From Arthrobacter sp. C2 (GTDB lineage Bacteria; Actinomycetota; Actinomycetes; Actinomycetales; Micrococcaceae): a stretch of DNA of 64,000 nt. The notes beneath the pieces were generated by a model. That model worked only from the letters and a program-made list of their open reading frames with translations. It was not told where the DNA came from and did no database searches. The translations under genes were made by a program, and so were the position numbers. Positions 7,791-17,105 of this stretch are shown piece after piece. The stretch covers positions 2,418,001 to 2,482,000 of the forward strand of contig CP042428.1 of NCBI GenBank assembly GCA_024207135.1, read 5' to 3'. How positions within the stretch are numbered: the first letter of the stretch is position 1; each line of letters starts with the position of its first letter.

Positions 7791-9251
7791 CTAGGCGTCG
7801 ACGAGATCCTTCTTGTCGTCGCCCTGGTCCTTGGTATCCGGAACCTCGGCGTCCGGGTTCTTGCCGGTCCAGGCGTGGCCCTGTTCGTCATCCAGGTGCG
7901 TGGTCTTCTTGTTCTTCAGCGCGAAGATGTAGACCAGCAGCGAAATGCCGATGGCAATCGTGACATAGGTGAAGAACAGATCAATGCGATCGGCCTTCTG
8001 CAGTGCGGCGCCAATCAGCGGGACGGTTCCGCCGAAGAGCGAGTTCGCAATGGCGTAGCCCAGGCCCACGCCGAGGGCGCGGATGGAGGCCGGGAACAGT
8101 TCCGACTTCACCAGAGCGTTGATCGAGGTGTAACCACCAACGATGACCAGACCGCCCATCATCAGCGCGAAGGCCAATACCGGGTTCTGCGTCTTGGCCA
8201 ACAGCGACAGCAGCGGCCAGGTGAACAAGACGCCGGTGATGCCGAACCAGAGCAGCAGCGGCTTGCGCCCGACCTTGTCGGAGATGATGCCGTAGACCGG
8301 CTGCAGCAGCATGAAGATGAACAGCGCCCAGAAGTTGATGACCGAGGTCTGGGTCTTTTCGATGCCGGAGGTATCGTTCATGAACTTCAGGATGAAGTTG
8401 GTGTAGGTGTAGAAGGCCACGGTGCCACCCAGGGTGATGCCGATGCACGTCAGCAACGGCTTCCAGTACTGGGTGAAGAGCAGCTTCATGGTGCCCGGCT
8501 GGGCCTCGCCTGCCACGGCAGGCCTCTTGGCCGCTGCAACCTGCTCCGCGGAGAGAGTTTCCTCCATGGAGCGGCGCAGCCACAGCACCACCAGGGCGGC
8601 CACGCCGCCGATGGCGAACGGGATGCGCCAGCCCCACGCGCTGAGCGTCTCGTGGCTCATGGTGTTTTGCAGGATCACGAGCACCAGCAAGGCCAGCATC
8701 TGGCCGCCGATCAGGGTCACGTACTGGAAGGAGGAGAAGAAACCGCGGCGCTTGGAGGTCGCGGCCTCGGACATGTAGGTGGCGCTGGTGCCGTACTCCC
8801 CGCCCACCGAGAAGCCCTGCAACAGGCGCACGAAGACCAGCAGGATCATGGCCCACATGCCGATAGCTTCCTGGGTCGGCAGGATCGCGATGGCGAACGA
8901 GCCGGCGCTCATCAGCGTCACCGACAGGGTCAGCGCGGCCTTGCGGCCGTGGCGGTCGGCGTAGCGGCCGAAGAACCAGGCACCCACCGGGCGCATCAAA
9001 AACGAGGTGGCAAACACGGCCATGGCCTCGAGGCCGGCCTGCAGCTCGTTGGTCGAGTTGAAGAAGTGCGACTGGAAGTACGCGGCGAACACCGTGTAGA
9101 CGTAGAGGTCGAACCACTCCACGAGGTTTCCGGCCGAGCCCTTGAGGATGTTGCTCACGGCCTTGCGGGTAGCGGCCGCCTCAACCGGGTCCTTGTCGCG
9201 GGCGCCGCGGCGCGGCGCCTTCTTCATGTTGTCCAGGGCGGCTTGGCCCAT
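7791..9251 (-). CDS. MFS transporter, metabolite:H+ symporter (MHS) family
   Basis: A 486-residue, twelve-helix permease. NLVEWFDLYVYTVFAAYF in helix 1, RPVGAWFFGRYADRHGRK in the loop between helices 2 and 3, and QGFSVGGEYG in helix 4 are diagnostic of the MHS family (KgtP, ProP, ShiA, CitA). These take up organic acids, osmolytes or aromatic acids with protons. The substrate is not readable from the sequence; the best guess is a carboxylate. The start is an ATG with GAGGAGG seven bases upstream, 11 codons inside a longer frame. The C-terminal tail is charged and cytoplasmic. It is a single-gene unit with a strong terminator. Confidence 0.9.
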   Translation of the reverse strand: MGQAALDNMKKAPRRGARDKDPVEAAATRKAVSNILKGSAGNLVEWFDLYVYTVFAAYFQSHFFNSTNELQAGLEAMAVFATSFLMRPVGAWFFGRYADRHGRKAALTLSVTLMSAGSFAIAILPTQEAIGMWAMILLVFVRLLQGFSVGGEYGTSATYMSEAATSKRRGFFSSFQYVTLIGGQMLALLVLVILQNTMSHETLSAWGWRIPFAIGGVAALVVLWLRRSMEETLSAEQVAAAKRPAVAGEAQPGTMKLLFTQYWKPLLTCIGITLGGTVAFYTYTNFILKFMNDTSGIEKTQTSVINFWALFIFMLLQPVYGIISDKVGRKPLLLWFGITGVLFTWPLLSLLAKTQNPVLAFALMMGGLVIVGGYTSINALVKSELFPASIRALGVGLGYAIANSLFGGTVPLIGAALQKADRIDLFFTYVTIAIGISLLVYIFALKNKKTTHLDDEQGHAWTGKNPDAEVPDTKDQGDDKKDLVDA

Positions 9252-9540
9252 GGGTGTTCCTCCTCTTGCGTTGGCGGCCCCCACAATGCATCGAGGGCCT
9301 CAACCAAGGTAGTCGCGCCACCGGCGGCATCCAACGCGGGAGCCCATTCCTAACGCTTCCTTAGGACTCGTCCGCGGGTCCCGGGGACGGCCCAGTGCGG
9401 CCGGGGTTCCCGCGGCACCGACGACGGAACGGCGGGAACCGCGAGGAAATGGTAATCTCCAAGACGGACACGCCACGCACAAGACGGCCGTGAACAGCAA
9501 CTTTTTTACGACACAATCCGCAAAGCTAAGGAACCGGTCC

Positions 9541-10209
9541 ATGGACGTACTCATCGTTGAGGATGACGACTCCATGGCCGCGGCGCTCACCGCGGCGGTG
9601 TCCTCCACCGGGCACGGCGCCGCGCGGGTGGCCCGCGGCACCGACGCGTTGCTGCGCCACCGGGACTTCGACGTGATCCTGCTGGACCTGGGGCTTCCCG
9701 ACATGGACGGGCTCGAGGTGCTGCGCAAGCTGCGCCAGGTCACCGACGTCCCCATCCTGATCCTCACCGCCCGCGACGACGAACGCTCCGTGGTCCTCGG
9801 GCTGCGCTCGGGCGCCGACGACTACCTGATCAAGCCGGTCAAGCTCGTGGAACTGCTCGCCCGCATCGAGGCCGTCACCCGGCGCGCGATGCCCGCCTCC
9901 GGGCGCAAGGACTCCCTGATCCGCCTCGGGGACCTGGCACTGGACACGGACCGGCGCGTGGTCCAGGTCAAGGGCACGGAACTTGCGCTGACCCCGACCG
10001 AGTTCGACCTGCTGGCCCTGCTGGCGAAGAACGCCGGATCGGTGGTGACCCGCGAACAAATCCTGGACGCGCTGTGGGGGGATGCATTCCTGGCCTCCTC
10101 GCGCTCGCTGGATGTCCACCTGACCGGCCTGCGCTCCAAGCTCGCGCTGCCCGGATTCATCGTCAACGTCCGCGGCGTCGGGTACCGGGTCGAAGCCGAC
10201 CCGCGGTGA
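9541..10209 (+). CDS. OmpR-family response regulator
   Basis: A 222-residue two-domain regulator. Receiver domain: acidic pocket E7-D9, phospho-acceptor D49 (ILLDLGLPD), T76 and K98. The C-terminal winged helix starts near residue 125 (RLGDLALDTDRR, ALTPTEFDLLALL, VRGVGYRVE). It starts at an ATG with AAGGA eight bases upstream; an upstream in-frame GTG at 9490 is less likely. It overlaps the downstream kinase gene by four bases, so the two are translationally coupled. Layout resembles the TctD/TctE family that senses carboxylates. The target genes are unknown, possibly the cluster itself. Confidence 0.93.
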   Translation: MDVLIVEDDDSMAAALTAAVSSTGHGAARVARGTDALLRHRDFDVILLDLGLPDMDGLEVLRKLRQVTDVPILILTARDDERSVVLGLRSGADDYLIKPVKLVELLARIEAVTRRAMPASGRKDSLIRLGDLALDTDRRVVQVKGTELALTPTEFDLLALLAKNAGSVVTREQILDALWGDAFLASSRSLDVHLTGLRSKLALPGFIVNVRGVGYRVEADPR

Positions 10210-11639
10210 AGCTTCGCGTCCTGGGCGTGCTCAGCGTGCTGGCGCTGCTGCTGGTGCTGATCGTCTCCAACGTGATCCTCTCCTCTGCGGGGCGCGAACT
10301 GACCTCCGCGCTGCAGATCAACAGGGCCGCCTCGCTGAACCGGATCGCCCAGGTCGCCTTCGATGCGGCGACCGATGGCGACACCACGGTGCTGCAGCGG
10401 GACATGGACACCTACTCCGGGCTCTACGAGGAGGGACTGGCGGTGCGCCTGCAATCCGGCACGCTGGTCTCCGGCGGGCTGGACCCCGAGCGGCCCGATG
10501 TGCGCGACGCGCTGGCCCGGGCCTCACTGAACCTCTCCGACACCGAGCTGGACCCCGTCACGCCCTTTGGCACCGGCACCGAGGTGATTTCCCGGTCCTT
10601 CGGGTCCGCGAGCCAGGTGCTGGGCGAGGCGGTGATGGAGGTGAACCTCGACGCGGCGCGGGCCAAGCTGCGCGCCCGCTGGCTGGCCACCGGCGTCGCC
10701 GCCATCGCGCTGGCCACGCTGCTGCTGCTGCTTGCCGGACGGGTCACCGGCTGGGTGCTGCGCCCGGTGCAGCGACTGGGAACGGCGGTGCGCGAGCTCA
10801 AGGACACCGGAAAGACCTCCCGGCTCCCGGAGGCCGGTCCCCCGGAGCTGCGCGAGCTTTCCCGTTCCTTTACCGCCATGGCCGCCACGCTCGGGGAGGT
10901 CATCGAGTCCCAGCGCCAGCTCATCGCCGACACCTCCCACCACCTGCGCAACCCGGTCGGCGCGCTGCGCCTGCGCGTGGACCTGCTGCTGCTCAAGCTG
11001 AAGAACAAGGATGAGCGGGAAGCCGGGGCCGGGGTGCTGGCCGAGCTCGAACGCGTCGAGGAGATCCTGGATTCGGTGCTGCGGCTCGCGGTGGCCGAGC
11101 ACCGGGTGATCGAGGATTCGGCAGGCACCGCACCCGGCGAGCTGGAGGCCCTGGTCCCCTCCGGGGTCAATGCCTTCGTGGTCTTGGCCGAGGAGGTCGA
11201 CCGCGCCCGTCCCGCCGCGTTGAAGTCCGGCAACACCATCACCCTGGCCACCGGGCAGGACCCGGGCCTCGAGATCGACTGCAACCGCATCGAGCTGGCC
11301 CAGATGCTCGGCGAACTGCTGAACAACGCCATCAAGTACGCCCCGGGCACCGAGATCACCGCAGAGGTCCTCCAGGTGGGCTCGCGGATCATCCTCGAGA
11401 TCGCCGACGCCGGGCCGGGGCTGGCACCGGCGCAGCTGGCCGCGGCCACCACCCGCTTCTGGCGCGCCCCCGAGCACGCCTCGATCCGCGGCACCGGAAT
11501 GGGCATGACCATCGTGGACAAGCTCGCGACAGCCAACGGCGGGCACCTGGTCCTGGGCAGCAACAAGCCGCACGGGCTGCGTGCCCGGATCGTGTTCGAT
11601 GCCGTGGCTCCCGGCCCGGGACGGGAGGATGGCCGATGA
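10206..11639 (+). CDS. Sensor histidine kinase
   Basis: A 477-residue membrane kinase starting at a GTG that overlaps the regulator's stop. Order: helix 1 (residues 5-24), an extracytoplasmic domain of about 130 residues, helix 2 (about 160-183), HAMP, and HisKA with DTSHHLRNP (phospho-acceptor H245). The ATPase domain follows, with the N box ELLNNAIKYAP, G1 DAGPGLAP, F box FWRAP and G2 GTGMGMTIV. The extracytoplasmic domain is the likely signal site. Its stop overlaps the TAXI lipoprotein gene start (ATGA), so the three proteins are probably made together. Confidence 0.93.
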   Translation: MKLRVLGVLSVLALLLVLIVSNVILSSAGRELTSALQINRAASLNRIAQVAFDAATDGDTTVLQRDMDTYSGLYEEGLAVRLQSGTLVSGGLDPERPDVRDALARASLNLSDTELDPVTPFGTGTEVISRSFGSASQVLGEAVMEVNLDAARAKLRARWLATGVAAIALATLLLLLAGRVTGWVLRPVQRLGTAVRELKDTGKTSRLPEAGPPELRELSRSFTAMAATLGEVIESQRQLIADTSHHLRNPVGALRLRVDLLLLKLKNKDEREAGAGVLAELERVEEILDSVLRLAVAEHRVIEDSAGTAPGELEALVPSGVNAFVVLAEEVDRARPAALKSGNTITLATGQDPGLEIDCNRIELAQMLGELLNNAIKYAPGTEITAEVLQVGSRIILEIADAGPGLAPAQLAAATTRFWRAPEHASIRGTGMGMTIVDKLATANGGHLVLGSNKPHGLRARIVFDAVAPGPGREDGR

Positions 11640-12649
11640 GAAACGAACCCCGCTCCCCCGCAACGCTGTCACGCCGCACGCTGCTGCGCGCCGCGTGCGC
11701 CACCGCTGCCGCAGGCGTCCTGGCCCCGGCGCTGGCATCCTGCACGACCGGTTCGCACGTTGGCCCCATCGTGGTGGCAGGCGGGGAACCCGGCGGCTTC
11801 TACCTGGAATTCGCCACGCTGCTGGCCGATTCCCTTCAACGGCACCGGGTCTCCGAGTCCGCCACGGTGCTGTCCACCGGCGGCAGCCTGGACAACGTGC
11901 GCACGCTGCTGCGCGGCGAGGCGACGCTCGCGGTGGCACTGGCCGATGCCGCGTCCTTGGAGGGCGGGCCGCAAAGCCAGAACCCCGGGCAGATCGCGGC
12001 GCTGGGCAAGGTGTATGAAAACTACGTCCACGCGGTGGTGCGCAAGGACAGCGGCATCTCCTCCCTGGCCGACCTGGCTGGGCGCACCGTGGCCGTGGGC
12101 CGGCCGGGCTCGGGCACCTCGCTGATCACGCCGCGGCTCTTCGAGGTCGCCGGGCTCGTCTCGGCCCCGGCCGCAAGCGCCAAGTCCTCCGGTGCCACCA
12201 CGGTGCGCAGCCTGGGACTCAACGACGGGATCGCCGCGCTCTCCGCGGGCACGGTCGACGCCTTGTTCTGGTCCGGCGGGGTACCGACCGCGGCCATCGC
12301 GAAGGCGCACGCCGAAACCGGGTTCGCGTTGCTGGATCTCTCGGCGCTGCTGCCGGGGCTGCGGGCGAGGTACGGGGCCTTCTACGACAAGGTGCTGGTC
12401 CCGGCCGGAAGCTACGCGGGCATGGAGGCGGTGTGGACCGTCGGGGTCGCGAATCTGTTGCTGTGCCGCGCGGACCTCGATGCCGACACCGCCAAGGCCA
12501 CGGTCAACCTGCTGGTGGGGCACGCCGACGAACTGATCCCGCGCTCCAGCGTCGGGGTGCAGTTCCTCAGCGCCGATTCGCTGATCAACACCGCGGACAT
12601 CCCGCTGCACCCGGCCGCCGCGGACGCCTACCGGGCGCTGCACGGCTAA
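11636..12649 (+). CDS. TAXI-family (TRAP-type) solute-binding lipoprotein
   Basis: A 337-residue secreted binding protein. The N-terminus has a twin-arginine-like SRRTLLR, a hydrophobic run and a lipobox ending LASC (C about residue 36), so it is probably a Tat- or Sec-exported lipoprotein. The mature part shows the TAXI pattern: VVAGGEPGGFYLEFATLLAD, VLSTGGSLDNVRTL and GRTVAVGRPGSGTS, the last being the ligand-closing segment. These proteins normally feed a TRAP transporter, but no TRAP permease gene is in the window. Coupling to a two-component pair suggests it presents a ligand to the kinase's outer domain, as TctC-like proteins may do. That is inference. Confidence 0.85.
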   Translation: MRNEPRSPATLSRRTLLRAACATAAAGVLAPALASCTTGSHVGPIVVAGGEPGGFYLEFATLLADSLQRHRVSESATVLSTGGSLDNVRTLLRGEATLAVALADAASLEGGPQSQNPGQIAALGKVYENYVHAVVRKDSGISSLADLAGRTVAVGRPGSGTSLITPRLFEVAGLVSAPAASAKSSGATTVRSLGLNDGIAALSAGTVDALFWSGGVPTAAIAKAHAETGFALLDLSALLPGLRARYGAFYDKVLVPAGSYAGMEAVWTVGVANLLLCRADLDADTAKATVNLLVGHADELIPRSSVGVQFLSADSLINTADIPLHPAAADAYRALHG

Positions 12650-12723
12650 CCTCCCTGCGACGGCAACGGCTTGGGCCGGCCATATGTGGCGGCTCCGGCC
12701 CGACATGTCCCAGGGACGCGAGC

Positions 12724-12754
12724 GCCGGGGCCCGGAGGTGAACTGGGCCCCGGC
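12724..12754 (+). terminator. Terminator of the two-component/TAXI operon
   Basis: Perfect ten-base arms GCCGGGGCCC (12724-12733) and GGGCCCCGGC (12745-12754), 11-base loop, 75 bases after the TAXI stop. No U-tract follows. Confidence 0.6.
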
Positions 12755-12849
12755 TCCTCCGCGTTGCTCCCCGTTCACCCATCGGAAACCTTCAACCGAT
12801 AGACATTGGTGTACTCACTCCTGCACACTCGCTATTTGTTGGGAAAACC

Positions 12850-15800
12850 ATGTCTAGAACAGGGCGACCATCGCGTCGCTTGACCCGAGCCTCGGCAGCC
12901 ATTGCCGCGCTTGCACTCGCCGGTTCCACGTTCTACGCCTCGAGCGCAGCCGCGGGAATCGTGCCCGATCCAATCACCCATTCGGCCAAGGGCGCCGGAC
13001 TCGAACTGTCCGCCGTCGGCTCCTACGAGACCGGCACCTTCGACAAGTCGGCAGCCGAAATCGTCACCTACCACGCCGCCAGCAAGCGCCTCTTTGTGGT
13101 CAACGCGCAGGCAGGCGCCGTCGACGTCCTGGATATCGCCGACCCGACGAAGCCCACCAAGCTTTACTCGATCTCCGGTTCCGGCATCGCCAACTCCGTG
13201 ACGGTGCGCGCCGACGGACTGGGCGCGATCGCCCTGGAGTCTTCCACCAAGACCGCCAAGGGCTCGCTGCTCTTCTTCGATGCCACCGCGGACCAAGCCA
13301 AGGTGCTCGGCAGCGTCGAGGTCGGCCCCCTGCCTGACATGGTCTCGATTTCGGCGGACGGCAACTACGCAGTGGTCGCCAACGAAGGCGAACCGGCCGA
13401 CGACTTCTCCACGGACCCCGAGGGATCGGTCAGCGTCGTCACCCTGCCGGCCAAGCTCGCGTCCCCGGCACAGTCCGCGGCCAGGACCGCGACCTTCCAC
13501 GAATTCGAGGCGGGCGGCTCCAAGAAGCTGCCGGCCGAGGTGCGCATCTTCGGGAAAACCCCGCACGGGGAAGACAACCCGGTTTCGCGAAACCTGGAAC
13601 CCGAATACATAGCGATCGACGGCAACACCGCCTACGCGGCCCTGCAGGAAGCCAACGCGATCGCGGAGATCGACCTGCCCACCGCCACCGTCACGGCCAT
13701 CCGGGCCCTGGGGTTCAAGGACCACTCGCTGCCCGGCAACGGCCTGGATGCCTCCGACAAGGACGGCAAGATCGACATCCGGACCTTCGAGGGGCTCAAG
13801 GGCGCCTACATGCCCGACGGCATCAACGCCTACACCACCGCCGGCGGCATCACGTACCTGGTCACCGCCAACGAGGGAGATGCCCGTGAATTCGGCGGCT
13901 ACGAGGAGGGCACCCGCGTCAAGGACCTGGGCCAGGACGGACTCGCCCCGGTCTGCGAGGACAGCCCCGCCGCGGGCCTCCTGGCGGACACCGACCTTGG
14001 CCGGCTGAACGTCACCACCGCCTCCGGGCTGAACGCCGACGGCAGCTGCTACGAGGAACTTGTCGCCTTCGGGTCGCGATCCTTCTCCATCTGGGACACC
14101 AACGGCAAGCAGGTCTTCGACTCGGGAGACGACTTCGAGCAGATCACAGCCGAAGCCAACCCCGGATTCTTCAACTCCAACCACTCCGAGTCGAACCTCG
14201 AGGGCCGCAGCGAGGACAAGGGTCCCGAGCCCGAGAACCTGGCCATCGGCACCATCGGCGAATCCACCTACGCCTTCATCGGCCTCGAGCGCGTGGGCGG
14301 TGTCATGGTCTACGACATCACCAAGCCCACGGATTCCACGTTCGTCACCTACGTCAACAACCGCGACTTCTCCGAATCCGTCGAAGACGGCGGAAACCTC
14401 GCTGCGGCCGGAGACCTGGGACCGGAGGGCTTGGCCTTCATCCCGGCCGAGGGCTCGCCCACCGGCGCCCCGATGCTGGCCGTGGGCAACGAGGTCTCGG
14501 GGACCACCACGCTGTTCTCCATCACCGGGGATGCCGTGCCCGCACCGGAACCACAGAAGCCGGCAAGCACCAGCATCCAGGTGCTGGGCATCAACGACTT
14601 CCACGGCCGCATCGAGGCAAACGGCTCCGAGGCCGGCGCCGCGGTCCTGGGCGGGGCCGTCAAGGAACTGAGCGAAGCGACCCCCAACACGCTCTTCGTC
14701 TCGGCGGGCGACAACATCGGCGCCTCGACCTTCACCTCCTTCTCCCAGCAGGACAACCCGGCCATCGATGCGCTCGGCGCGGCGGGCCTGGATGTCTCGG
14801 TGGTGGGCAACCACGAATTCGACGCCGGATTCGACGACCTGCTCAACCGCGTGATCCCGCGCTACGCAACCGCCACCGGCGAAAACGGGGCGGATCTCGC
14901 ACTGGGCGCCAACGTGTACCAGAAGGGCACCAAGACCCCGGCGCTGGGCGAATACGCGATCCGCGAGGTCGACGGCGTGAAGGTCGGATTCATCGGCACC
15001 GTCACCGAATCCACCGCGGCCATGGTCTCCCCCAACGGCATCAAGGACATCGAGTTCGGCGACCAGCTCGAGGCAGCCAACCGCGTTGCCGAGCAGCTGA
15101 CCGACGGCCAGGACGCCAACGGGGAAGCCGACGCAATCGTGCTGCTGACCCACGACGGGTCGGCGGTGGACACCTGCGAGGCCATCGCCACGGAAAAGAC
15201 CACCTACGGCGAGCTGGTCCGCAAGGCCTCGCCGAAGATCGATGCGATCTTCTCGGGGCACACCCACCAGTCCTACGACTGCTCGTTCCCCGTCGAGGGC
15301 TGGGCGGCAGGACTTGAACGCCCCGTCGTCCAGTCCCACCAGTACGGCACGACCCTCGGGGCCCTGGCCCTCGAGGTCGATCCGGAAACCAAGGACGTTC
15401 TCTCCCTCGACGCCGAGCTGCTCGCGCTGACCACGACCGACGAGGCCGGGGAAACCACCGCGAACCACGAGGCCCTGGCCTCGGTGGGCAAGATCGTCGA
15501 GAAGGCCACCGCCGAGGCGGAGGTCGCCGGAGCCGTCCGGGTCGGCGAAATCAGCGCCGACATCACCCGCGGCGGCACCGAGGGCTCGGACCGCGGCGTC
15601 GAATCAAGCCTCGGGAACCTGGTGGCCGACATGCACCTCTGGTCGACCTCCAACGAGTCCTTCGGCGGCGAGAAGGCCGACATCGGGATCATGAACCCCG
15701 GCGGCCTGCGCGCCGACCTGCTCTTCGGCAAGGAAGGCACCGTCAGCTACCAGGACGCGACCAGCGTCCAGCCCTTCGGCAACACCCTGATCACCCAGGA

Positions 15801-16686
15801 CCTCACCGGTGCCCAGCTCAAGGACATCCTCGAGGAGCAGTGGCAGCCCGAGGGATCCTCGCGCCCGAAGCTGCACCTGGGCATCTCCGCGGACCTGGCC
15901 TACAGCTATGACCCGGATGCCGCACGGGGAGAGCACATCAAGTCCATGACGTTCAAGGGCGAGGAAGTCACCGCGGAGCAGGTCTTCCGCGTGGCGGCCA
16001 ACTCCTTCCTGGCCGAGGGCGGGGACAACTTCACCACCTTCGCCCAGGGCGCCAACGCCGCCGACAGCGGCCAGATCGACCTGGTCGCCGCCGTGGAGTA
16101 CTTCAAGGCGCACCCGCTGGTCGACCCCGCCCCGCTGGGCCGCACCGTGGTGGCGGGCACCGAGTGGGCCACGGTCGACCTCGAAGCAGCCACCGTCACG
16201 CAGGGCGAAACCCTCAAGGCCGAGGTCACCGGGCTTGCGGAGGGCATGCGGATCTCCGCGGTCCTGCACTCGGACCCGATCGAAGCGCTCGAGATCCCCG
16301 CGGCCAACGCCGAGGGCGAAACCGCGTTCGAGATCGCGGTTCCGGCCGACTTCGAGACCGGCGCCCACACGCTGCTGGTCTCGACCGTGGGCCACGAGGA
16401 CATCGCCGTCGAGGTCGAGGTTGCGGCCGCGACCGCTCCGGGCGAGGAGCCTGCACCGAGCGAAACTCCCGCAGCGGAGGATCAGGAGCCTTCCAAGGCA
16501 CCTGTCGGACCGCAGGCCAACGACGGCGACGACGAGCCGGAAGCTGCTGCACCCCAGCCGAACGGCGACCTGGCCAACACCGGTGCCACCGTCGGCGTGA
16601 TCGCCGGTGCCGGCGCACTGCTGGCTGCGGCCGGCGGGTTCTTGCTCTGGCGTCGCCACCGCGCAACGGTGGACAGCGCCGAGTAG
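12850..16686 (+). CDS. Secreted choice-of-anchor-I / 5'-nucleotidase fusion with LAxTG wall anchor
   Basis: A 1278-residue surface protein. A Sec signal peptide (cleavage near ASSAAAG, residue about 37) is followed by a beta-propeller of the 'choice-of-anchor I' type (about 40-570; PEPENLAIG, GPEGLAFIP). Next comes a calcineurin-like phosphoesterase domain (about 575-850), with metal ligands in INDFHGR, AGDNIG, GNHEFD and SGHTHQSYD, and then a 5'-nucleotidase C-terminal domain (about 890-1080; NPGGLRADL). A Pro/Glu-rich linker leads to LANTG (about 1241), a hydrophobic helix and RRHR. It should hydrolyse extracellular nucleotides or other phosphodiesters for phosphate or nucleoside salvage. 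The ribosome binding site is weak. It is monocistronic. Confidence 0.92.
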   Translation: MSRTGRPSRRLTRASAAIAALALAGSTFYASSAAAGIVPDPITHSAKGAGLELSAVGSYETGTFDKSAAEIVTYHAASKRLFVVNAQAGAVDVLDIADPTKPTKLYSISGSGIANSVTVRADGLGAIALESSTKTAKGSLLFFDATADQAKVLGSVEVGPLPDMVSISADGNYAVVANEGEPADDFSTDPEGSVSVVTLPAKLASPAQSAARTATFHEFEAGGSKKLPAEVRIFGKTPHGEDNPVSRNLEPEYIAIDGNTAYAALQEANAIAEIDLPTATVTAIRALGFKDHSLPGNGLDASDKDGKIDIRTFEGLKGAYMPDGINAYTTAGGITYLVTANEGDAREFGGYEEGTRVKDLGQDGLAPVCEDSPAAGLLADTDLGRLNVTTASGLNADGSCYEELVAFGSRSFSIWDTNGKQVFDSGDDFEQITAEANPGFFNSNHSESNLEGRSEDKGPEPENLAIGTIGESTYAFIGLERVGGVMVYDITKPTDSTFVTYVNNRDFSESVEDGGNLAAAGDLGPEGLAFIPAEGSPTGAPMLAVGNEVSGTTTLFSITGDAVPAPEPQKPASTSIQVLGINDFHGRIEANGSEAGAAVLGGAVKELSEATPNTLFVSAGDNIGASTFTSFSQQDNPAIDALGAAGLDVSVVGNHEFDAGFDDLLNRVIPRYATATGENGADLALGANVYQKGTKTPALGEYAIREVDGVKVGFIGTVTESTAAMVSPNGIKDIEFGDQLEAANRVAEQLTDGQDANGEADAIVLLTHDGSAVDTCEAIATEKTTYGELVRKASPKIDAIFSGHTHQSYDCSFPVEGWAAGLERPVVQSHQYGTTLGALALEVDPETKDVLSLDAELLALTTTDEAGETTANHEALASVGKIVEKATAEAEVAGAVRVGEISADITRGGTEGSDRGVESSLGNLVADMHLWSTSNESFGGEKADIGIMNPGGLRADLLFGKEGTVSYQDATSVQPFGNTLITQDLTGAQLKDILEEQWQPEGSSRPKLHLGISADLAYSYDPDAARGEHIKSMTFKGEEVTAEQVFRVAANSFLAEGGDNFTTFAQGANAADSGQIDLVAAVEYFKAHPLVDPAPLGRTVVAGTEWATVDLEAATVTQGETLKAEVTGLAEGMRISAVLHSDPIEALEIPAANAEGETAFEIAVPADFETGAHTLLVSTVGHEDIAVEVEVAAATAPGEEPAPSETPAAEDQEPSKAPVGPQANDGDDEPEAAAPQPNGDLANTGATVGVIAGAGALLAAAGGFLLWRRHRATVDSAE

Positions 16687-16707
16687 GCACGCTCCTCCAG
16701 CGCCATT

Positions 16708-16744
16708 CGTCCCGCGTCCCCGCCATCGGTGGGGGCGCGGGACG
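16708..16744 (+). terminator. Terminator after the nucleotidase gene
   Basis: Long imperfect hairpin: CGTCCCGCGTCCCCGCC (16708-16724) against GGTGGGGGCGCGGGACG (16728-16744), with a three-base loop and one or two wobble pairs. It lies 21 bases after the stop. Confidence 0.65.
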
Positions 16745-16852
16745 ATTGCGTTAAGCGGGCGGACCTGCCTGCCCGATCGATGAGTGTGTCCGTGAGGATG
16801 AAGGCCAGGGGCAGCCCCGCTGCGATGGGCAGGCCGCGCTTTGGAACACTTC

Positions 16853-17020
16853 CTAGGTGCGGGACGGGTCCGGCTTTGCGCTCGCGTCCGCGCCGTTCTC
16901 GACGGGCTCCGAACCGCCTTCCTTGGCCTCCCTGATCCGTGGATCCCTGGGCACTTCGCCATGCGGCGGGCGGTCGTAGAACTTCTTGTAGCGTTCGTCC
17001 TCGTGGTGGTTGTTGCCCAT
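16853..17020 (-). CDS. Small hydrophilic protein, 55 aa
   Basis: A short gene with a convincing site (GGGAGG six to seven bases before the ATG). It encodes a charged 55-residue protein starting MGNNHHEDERYKKFYDRPP and ending in an acidic, alanine-rich tail. There is no signal, helix bundle or cysteine. I do not recognise a family; short acidic proteins like this are common in Micrococcaceae as hypothetical proteins. It lies between the nucleotidase terminator and the OmpA-domain gene and is on the same strand as the latter, about 85 bases downstream of it. The two could share a transcript. Confidence 0.6.
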   Translation of the reverse strand: MGNNHHEDERYKKFYDRPPHGEVPRDPRIREAKEGGSEPVENGADASAKPDPSRT

Positions 17021-17105
17021 GGTGTGCCTCCCGGAAGGGTTCGGTTACCTCCACAGTTGCACCGGCGTCGCTTCTTGGCAACAGGTTGTTCGCGGGGCTA
17101 TCGGG

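Noticed and set aside
7731-9353. A 540-codon plus-strand open frame
   Set aside because: Antisense to the MHS transporter, which has diagnostic motifs and a strong ribosome site.
12832-15468. An 878-codon open frame on the minus strand, antisense to the nucleotidase gene
   Set aside because: It has no recognisable domain, is rich in Gly/Arg/Val as expected from antisense reading of GC-rich code, and the plus-strand gene has intact motifs throughout.
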